From Patulibacter sp041648495 (GTDB taxonomy: Bacteria; Actinomycetota; Thermoleophilia; Solirubrobacterales; Solirubrobacteraceae): a DNA stretch of 9,916 nt. Under the pieces are notes generated by a model. That model saw only the letters and a list, made by a program, of their open reading frames with translations. It searched no databases and was not told the DNA's origin. This document shows, one piece after another, positions 7,001-9,916 of this stretch; the stretch's first letter is position 1, and each line of letters starts with the position of its first letter. Location of the stretch: NCBI GenBank assembly GCA_041648495.1, contig JBAZOW010000131.1:1-9916 (forward strand). Reading direction: 5' to 3'. The position numbers and the translations under genes were made by a program.

Positions 7001-8399
7001 CGAGCGCCTCGTCGGCGAGCAGGTGATGGGTCAGGACGCGATCGACGCCAAGCGCGACCAGCTCAACGCCGAGCTGACCGAGCTGCACCAGGGCGTCAAG
7101 CGCAAGGTCAAGGAGTGGCAGGACGCCGGCGGCGGGATCGACACCCAGGCGACCGGCACCTACCTGATGGACCGCTCGCGCTCCGAGGAGCCCGACACCA
7201 AGGTCGACGCGCAGACGCTGATCGGGATCAACGACGCGCTGCTGACCGTCCCCGACGACTTCCACTGGAACACCAAGCTGCACAAGCAGCTGGAGAAGCG
7301 CCGCGAGGCGATGGGTCCCAACGGCGGGATCGAGTGGGCCCACGCCGAGGCGCTCGCCTACGGCTCGCTCGTCACCGAGGGGATCCCCGTCCGCCTGACC
7401 GGCCAGGACGCCGAGCGCGGCACGTTCTCGCAGCGCCACCTGGTGCTGCACGACGCCAAGGACGGCAGCGGCTACGCGCCGATCAAGCACCTGCCCGGCG
7501 CCACCGCGCCGATGGAGCTGCACAACAGCCCGCTGTCCGAGGTCGCCTGCCTGGGCTTCGAGTACGGCTACTCGCAGGAGGCGCCCGAGGCGCTCGTCCT
7601 CTGGGAGGCGCAGTTCGGCGACTTCATGAACGGCGCGCAGGTGATCGTCGACCAGTTCATCGTCTCCGGCCTGGCCAAGTGGGGCCAGACCTCGCGCCTG
7701 ACGATGCTGCTGCCGCACGGCTACGAGGGCGCCGGTCCGGAGCACTCCTCCGCCCGCGTCGAGCGGTTCCTGCAGCTGGCGGCCGAGGGCAACATGCGGA
7801 TCGCCAACGTCACGACGCCCGCGCAGTACTTCCACCTGCTGCGTCGCCAGGCGCTGATCGAGAAGCCGCGCCCGCTGGTCGTGATGACCCCGAAGTCGCT
7901 GCTGCGCCTGCCGCAGGCCCGCAACCGGATCGCCCACCTGGCCGAGACCCGGTTCTTCCCGGTGCTCGGCGAGCCCGGCGTCGACGCCTCGGCCGTCACC
8001 CGCCTGATCCTCTGCACCGGCAAGATCTTCTACGACCTCCGCCAGCACGAGATGCGGGTCGACAACCCGCAGGTCGCGATCGGCCGGATCGAGATGCTCT
8101 ACCCGTTCCCGGAGGAGGGCCTGCGCGACCTGATCGGCGCGTACCCGAATCTGCGCGAGGTCGTCTGGGTCCAGGAGGAGCCGCGCAACATGGGTGCCCG
8201 CGCGTTCATGTCCCCGCGTCTCCAGCAGATCCTGCCCGAGCACCTGGCCTTCGGCTACGTTGGCCGCCCGGACCGGGCCAGCCCGTCGGAGGGCTACCCG
8301 GCCGCGCACACGATCGAGCAGAACCGGATCGTCAAGACCGCGCTGGACGTGTCCGCCCCCGTGTCGCAGTTTCCCAAGCGCTCCCCCGGCAACCGCTGA
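4017..8399 (+). CDS. kgd: Single-chain 2-oxoglutarate dehydrogenase E2-E1 with two lipoyl domains and a PSBD
   Basis: This 1460-residue enzyme would convert 2-oxoglutarate to succinyl-CoA, with E3 supplied elsewhere. The domains in order are: lipoyl domain 1 (about 7-81, lipoylation site K47 in TDKVDAE); a Ser/Gly/Asp/Glu linker (83-135); lipoyl domain 2 (137-212, K178 in TDKVDME); a second linker; a peripheral subunit-binding domain (250-284, ending GTGPNGRITKDDVL); an E2 acyltransferase core (about 298-545) with the catalytic motif STYDHRIIQG, His504; and the thiamine-diphosphate E1 (about 565-1460). E1 landmarks are MAHRGRLNVL (H753), the ThDP/Mg motif from GDAAF (864-868) to the Asn pair 897-898, GYRRYGHNE, GTFSQRH, WEAQFGDF, and VWVQEEPRNMG near the end. 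The E2-E1 core is actinobacterial Kgd/OdhA-like. Mycobacterial Kgd and corynebacterial OdhA instead begin with a short E1 N-terminal segment and lack lipoyl and binding domains. The ATG at 4017 is set by the -10 just upstream and by the lipoyl domain start. The gene stands alone between hairpins. Confidence 0.93.
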   Translation: MAAGTTVQVTLPQMGESVAEGTVLEWLKKPGDPVTEGEDLVVISTDKVDAEIPAPASGVLLAYLAEEGETVQSGSVVGEIDTSGSGDDSGSSDSSSGESGSSEGGSGPSDTEVAGASDTSGDAPSTGDDAPKSEGELVDIVTPSAGDSVTEATLLEWLVEEGASVTEGEDLLVVSTDKVDMELPSPATGVLEKRLFGDGDTIHPQEVIGHVRAGAGSSAPAAAPSEKTDDDAATASSSNGSGTIPDDAKITPVAARAASVEGVDVGSVRGTGPNGRITKDDVLSAQKNGGRSAAEVTRTPIRGGAAALARGMEESLQVPTATSFRTLAITTLDGRRKQLKAAGKKVSFTHLIGYAVARAATEQMPPMAYTYEPAEDGDGAPILVDHGQVNLGIAVDVERRGKRTLMVPVIKDAGRLGFDGFLDAFNDLIARARDNKLTADDLQGANVQLTNPGGIGTVASVPRLMSGNGTIVATGSIAYPVGLGEIGEAIGAEKVMTMTSTYDHRIIQGAQSGQFLKTVEEYLQGDHEFYEQLFADLGADLGPAIEAPKPTLQAASAPAVSGEAPSIELLQGVQAATSLVRAIRSHGHLLAKLDPLETPSTVSPEEIAREIGVDLEKLGLSPDLLKQIPASILRTFVGGGKTLADVLPLLRDTYCGTTAYEVEHISDNDQRIWLREKIESGEFRQPLSNESKKSLLERLIQVDAFERFMQKAYLGQKRFSIEGLDITVPVIDELIQLAGARAGAQEVIIGMAHRGRLNVLAHNLGRPYDALFTEFEGGSAIAAAKTVTQDLQGGTGDVKYHHGATGRYELPDGKSIGVVLESNPSHLEFVNPVVLGAVRAVQTDRSQASGPRDGDIALPIVIHGDAAFPGQGVVAESLNLQSLEGYKVGGAVHLICNNQVGFTTDPEDSRSTRWASDLAKGFDLPIIHVNADDVEACINAARLAFAYRQEFGQDVLIDLIGYRRYGHNESDEPAYTQPLMAETIKQHRRVAELYAERLVGEQVMGQDAIDAKRDQLNAELTELHQGVKRKVKEWQDAGGGIDTQATGTYLMDRSRSEEPDTKVDAQTLIGINDALLTVPDDFHWNTKLHKQLEKRREAMGPNGGIEWAHAEALAYGSLVTEGIPVRLTGQDAERGTFSQRHLVLHDAKDGSGYAPIKHLPGATAPMELHNSPLSEVACLGFEYGYSQEAPEALVLWEAQFGDFMNGAQVIVDQFIVSGLAKWGQTSRLTMLLPHGYEGAGPEHSSARVERFLQLAAEGNMRIANVTTPAQYFHLLRRQALIEKPRPLVVMTPKSLLRLPQARNRIAHLAETRFFPVLGEPGVDASAVTRLILCTGKIFYDLRQHEMRVDNPQVAIGRIEMLYPFPEEGLRDLIGAYPNLREVVWVQEEPRNMGARAFMSPRLQQILPEHLAFGYVGRPDRASPSEGYPAAHTIEQNRIVKTALDVSAPVSQFPKRSPGNR
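4047..4595 (+). repeat. Tandemly duplicated lipoyl-domain coding segment
   Basis: Residues 11-62 and 142-193 of the dehydrogenase are paralogous lipoyl domains offset by 131 codons. Similarity is visible in the DNA: the 48 bases encoding the segment from V34 to D49 (4116-4163) and from V165 to D180 (4509-4556) differ at only 6 positions, mostly third codon positions. Both copies keep the Asp-Lys-Val-Asp lipoylation motif, so both could be modified. Confidence 0.75.
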
Positions 8400-8429
8400 G
8401 GCGGCCGGGGACGCTTCGCATCTCGCCAC

Positions 8430-8472
8430 GGGCGAGGCTCGGCAGTACGTCCGTACAGCTCTCGCCTCGCCC
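8430..8472. terminator. Long hairpin between convergent genes, probable bidirectional terminator
   Basis: A perfect 9-bp inverted repeat (GGGCGAGGC at 8430-8438, GCCTCGCCC at 8464-8472) encloses a second hairpin, GTACG at 8445-8449 with CGTAC at 8452-8456. Two further G-C pairs between the stems are possible. It lies 30 bases after the stop of the dehydrogenase gene and 59 bases beyond the stop of the convergent cytochrome gene. There is no T-tract, which is usual at this GC content. It could serve either strand. Confidence 0.55.
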
Positions 8473-8531
8473 CCGGCGACCTGCTCGGTCCGCGACCACC
8501 TCACCCGGTCGCCGTCGGAAACAGGTAGCGC

Positions 8532-9449
8532 TCAGCGCGCGGTGATCGCGCGCAGATACGCGACCAACTCGGTGAGCTGCTGCTCGCCGAGGTCGTCGAA
8601 GCTCGGCATCCGGCCCGCGGGGAAGCCCTCCGCCGTCTCGGCGTCGGGGTCGACGATGTCCTCGCGGAGCTTGGCCGCCGAGCGGCCCGGGACGACCTGG
8701 TCCAGGTTCGGGCCGAGCCGTCCGGTCGCGTCGGCGTCGGCCAGGGTGTGGCAGCCCGCGCAGCGGTCCGAGAACAGCTCGCGGCCGCGTTCGAGGACCG
8801 CGCCGCTGACCGCCGGCTCGTCGGCGCCCTCGGTTGGAGCGTCCTCGGTAGCGGTCGGCGGCGTGGTGCCGCCGCTCGGCGCGGTCGTCGTCGTGCCCCC
8901 GCCGCTGGGCGCCGTCCCGGCGTCGTCGTCCCCGCCTTGCCCGATCCCGACGATCACGCCGCCGAGCACGATCGTCACGACCACCGCGGCTACGACCCGG
9001 GCCATTCCGTCACGCCGGGGCCGGCCCGAGACGTAGGGCGTCCCCTCGCCGAGCAGGGCACCACCGGCCGCGATCCCGCCCCCGAGGGTCAGCACGATCG
9101 CCGCCATCTGGGCCAGCAGGGTGAGCAACGCCTGGCCGTCGTAGCCCGACTCCTCGAACCCGAACAGGCCCGTCGTGCGCGTCAGCACGAGCGCGACGAT
9201 CGACCCGAAGCTGATCGTCAGGCTGCCGACGATGAACAGCAGCGGTCGGCGCGCCAGCAGCACCAGGATCACCAGCAGCGAGCCGATCGCGTTGAGCAGG
9301 AACAGCACGCCGATCGTCGAGATCTCGCTGTACCCCTGGTGGTAGAGGTGCGCGTGCTCGTACGCGCCGACCGCGACGGCGATCGCCGCGGCGACCAGCA
9401 GCAGCGTCGGCAGCGGGGCGAGGGCGACGGGAGCGAGCCAGCGGCGCAT
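8532..9449 (-). CDS. Polytopic membrane protein with C-terminal cytochrome c domain
   Basis: This 305-residue protein has five predicted membrane segments (about 5-28, 43-66, 69-90, 107-133, 150-170). A low-complexity Gly/Thr/Pro/Asp/Glu linker follows (171-215), then a class I cytochrome c domain. That domain has the haem-binding motif CAGCH at 230-234, RLGPNL downstream, and a likely axial Met281 in GRMPSF, then a final helix ending LVAYLRAI. The layout implies an extracytoplasmic haem tethered to the membrane, where it could pass electrons to or from a respiratory complex. The membrane part (HAHLYHQGY, STIGVLFLLNAIG, TGLFGF) resembles small integral membrane proteins common in Actinomycetota, not a known oxidase subunit; its role is unknown. 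The start at 9449 is the third of three in-frame ATGs (9461, 9455, 9449) and is preferred for the -10 spacing and because MRRWLAP opens the first helix. The gene is convergent with the dehydrogenase gene and divergent from the last gene. Confidence 0.82.
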   Translation of the reverse strand: MRRWLAPVALAPLPTLLLVAAAIAVAVGAYEHAHLYHQGYSEISTIGVLFLLNAIGSLLVILVLLARRPLLFIVGSLTISFGSIVALVLTRTTGLFGFEESGYDGQALLTLLAQMAAIVLTLGGGIAAGGALLGEGTPYVSGRPRRDGMARVVAAVVVTIVLGGVIVGIGQGGDDDAGTAPSGGGTTTTAPSGGTTPPTATEDAPTEGADEPAVSGAVLERGRELFSDRCAGCHTLADADATGRLGPNLDQVVPGRSAAKLREDIVDPDAETAEGFPAGRMPSFDDLGEQQLTELVAYLRAITAR

Positions 9450-9462
9450 AGTCATAGTCATA
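9450..9462 (-). promoter_or_regulatory. Possible leaderless promoter made of a TATGAC repeat
   Basis: On the minus strand TATGAC occurs twice in a row and is followed by TATG. The first copy (9462-9457) is 7 bases from the third ATG (9449), the same spacing as at the VOC and Nudix genes. It lacks the final T of TAnnnT, so the match is weaker. There is no Shine-Dalgarno sequence. The repeat also creates the three in-frame ATG codons. Confidence 0.3.
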
Positions 9463-9515
9463 CCCGCCACGGCGGCGTCGCGGACGCAGTCGACCGGAGC
9501 ATCGGCGCGAATCGC

Positions 9516-9546
9516 CGTGACCACCCCCGAATCGGCAGGGGTCACG
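9516..9546. promoter_or_regulatory. Inverted repeat in the divergent intergenic region
   Basis: CGTGACC (9516-9522) and GGTCACG (9540-9546) form a perfect 7-bp dyad separated by 17 bases. Flanking C and G runs could extend it past a one-base bulge. It lies between the start of the cytochrome gene (9449) and that of the last gene (9584), where a regulator acting on both could bind. A chance dyad is possible at this GC content. Confidence 0.25.
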
Positions 9547-9567
9547 CCGTCTCGCCGCGTCAGTCCG

Positions 9568-9573
9568 TAGCAT
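9568..9573 (+). promoter_or_regulatory. Predicted -10 of the last gene
   Basis: TAGCAT (9568-9573) fits TAnnnT and ends 10 bases before the ATG at 9584, predicting a leader of about 3 bases. It overlaps an in-frame ATG at 9572, which therefore should not be the start. No Shine-Dalgarno sequence is present. Confidence 0.35.
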
Positions 9574-9583
9574 GCGACGGTCC

Positions 9584-9916
9584 ATGGCTTCCGAAGCAGA
9601 TACACGCGAGAAGACCGCCACCGCCACGGTGCTGCGCGCAACCGAGCGGCAGGTCCGTCTGCTGCTCGGCAAGGCCGACGGCGACCGCGAGGTGACCAAG
9701 CGCGTCGCGGTTCCCGCCGACGTGCGTGAGCACCTCGAGGGTGCCAAGGTCCCGGTCGTGATCACCGGCACCGGCGAGAAGGCCAAGGTCGAGCTCGCCG
9801 AGAACTGGGCGTCCGCGGTCAAGAAGCCGGCCGCCAAGAAGGCCACGCCGGCGGCCAAGAAGCCCGCCGCCAAGAAGGCGCCGGCGAAGCCGGCCGCGAA
9901 GAAGCCGGCCGCGGCG
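9584..9916 (+). CDS. Unrecognised small protein with histone H1-like Lys/Ala/Pro tail (3' end missing)
   Basis: The first 111 codons are present, and the frame is open at the right edge. Residues 1-79 form a compact charged segment (TATVLRATERQVRLLLGKAD, then VAVPADVREHLEGAKVPVVI) that I do not recognise. It is not an HU fold, because the HU DNA-binding arm motif is absent. From residue 80 the sequence becomes repeats of Pro-Ala-Ala-Lys-Lys, as in histone H1 tails and in the tails of mycobacterial HupB and other actinobacterial nucleoid-associated proteins. Such tails bind DNA or RNA non-specifically, so a nucleoid or nucleic-acid-binding role is likely but inferred. The ATG at 9584 is chosen from the TAnnnT element upstream; ATG 9572 is in frame and would add four residues. 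The gene is divergent from the cytochrome gene. Codon choice within the tail is strongly GC-biased like its neighbours, so no transfer is indicated. Confidence 0.7.
   Translation, partial: MASEADTREKTATATVLRATERQVRLLLGKADGDREVTKRVAVPADVREHLEGAKVPVVITGTGEKAKVELAENWASAVKKPAAKKATPAAKKPAAKKAPAKPAAKKPAAA

Noticed and set aside
4569..8504. 1311-codon open frame on the minus strand, antisense to the dehydrogenase gene
   Set aside because: It mirrors the GC-rich codons of the real gene. Its translation is a monotonous Arg/Ala/Val/Asp/Leu mix with no domain, while the plus strand shows continuous conserved motifs.
9503..9517. CGGCG/CGCCG short hairpin in the last intergenic region
   Set aside because: Only 5 bp of G-C pairs in a very GC-rich background; not distinguishable from chance.
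9450..9641. Cytochrome gene starting at 9641
   Set aside because: The extension is Arg-rich, non-conserved in appearance, and would cross the promoter region and start of the divergent last gene.
1..9916. tRNA or rRNA genes, CRISPR arrays, transposases, phage or attachment sites
   Set aside because: None seen on either strand; the window is filled with ordinary chromosomal genes of uniform base composition.

Overview
The window is very GC-rich, has almost no intergenic space, and shows strong GC bias at third codon positions. The best guess for its source is a high-GC actinomycetote, possibly a deep-branching lineage such as Thermoleophilia/Solirubrobacterales. The main evidence is a 2-oxoglutarate dehydrogenase in which the succinyltransferase (E2) and decarboxylase (E1) are one polypeptide, a hallmark of Actinomycetota. 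Further support comes from a DUF3817-like membrane protein, start codons without Shine-Dalgarno sequences preceded by TAnnnT -10 elements, and a Lys/Ala/Pro-rich histone-H1-like tail. The class-level placement is inference.

Layout. A glyoxalase II-like metallo-beta-lactamase-fold hydrolase leaves the left edge on the minus strand (1-711, 3' end missing). Divergent from it runs a plus-strand cluster: a glyoxalase I-like VOC enzyme (834-1217), an exopolyphosphatase/GppA phosphatase with a C-terminal HD domain (1217-2800, sharing one base with the VOC gene), a Nudix hydrolase (2851-3513, with its own predicted promoter) and a small DUF3817-like membrane protein (3510-3854, TTG start overlapping the Nudix stop). 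A 162-bp gap with a stem-loop leads to the dominant gene, a 1460-residue 2-oxoglutarate dehydrogenase (4017-8399). A long hairpin at 8430-8472 separates it from a convergent membrane protein with a C-terminal cytochrome c domain (8532-9449, minus). Divergent from that, a protein with an H1-like basic tail starts at 9584 and runs off the right edge.

How the genes fit together. The two outermost left genes could form a methylglyoxal-detoxifying pair around a shared 122-bp intergenic region. Ppx and Nudix enzymes both act on phosphoanhydrides (polyphosphate, (p)ppGpp, nucleoside diphosphate derivatives). The large dehydrogenase is a central TCA-cycle enzyme, and the cytochrome c protein belongs to electron transfer, but nothing in the sequence links these last two functionally.

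Most notable observation. The large dehydrogenase carries two lipoyl domains and an E3/E1-binding domain in front of its fused E2-E1 core. The characterised mycobacterial Kgd and corynebacterial OdhA lack these domains and borrow lipoyl groups from a separate E2 protein. No RNA genes, insertion sequences, CRISPR arrays or phage features were seen, and no stretch over 300 bases lacks a gene.
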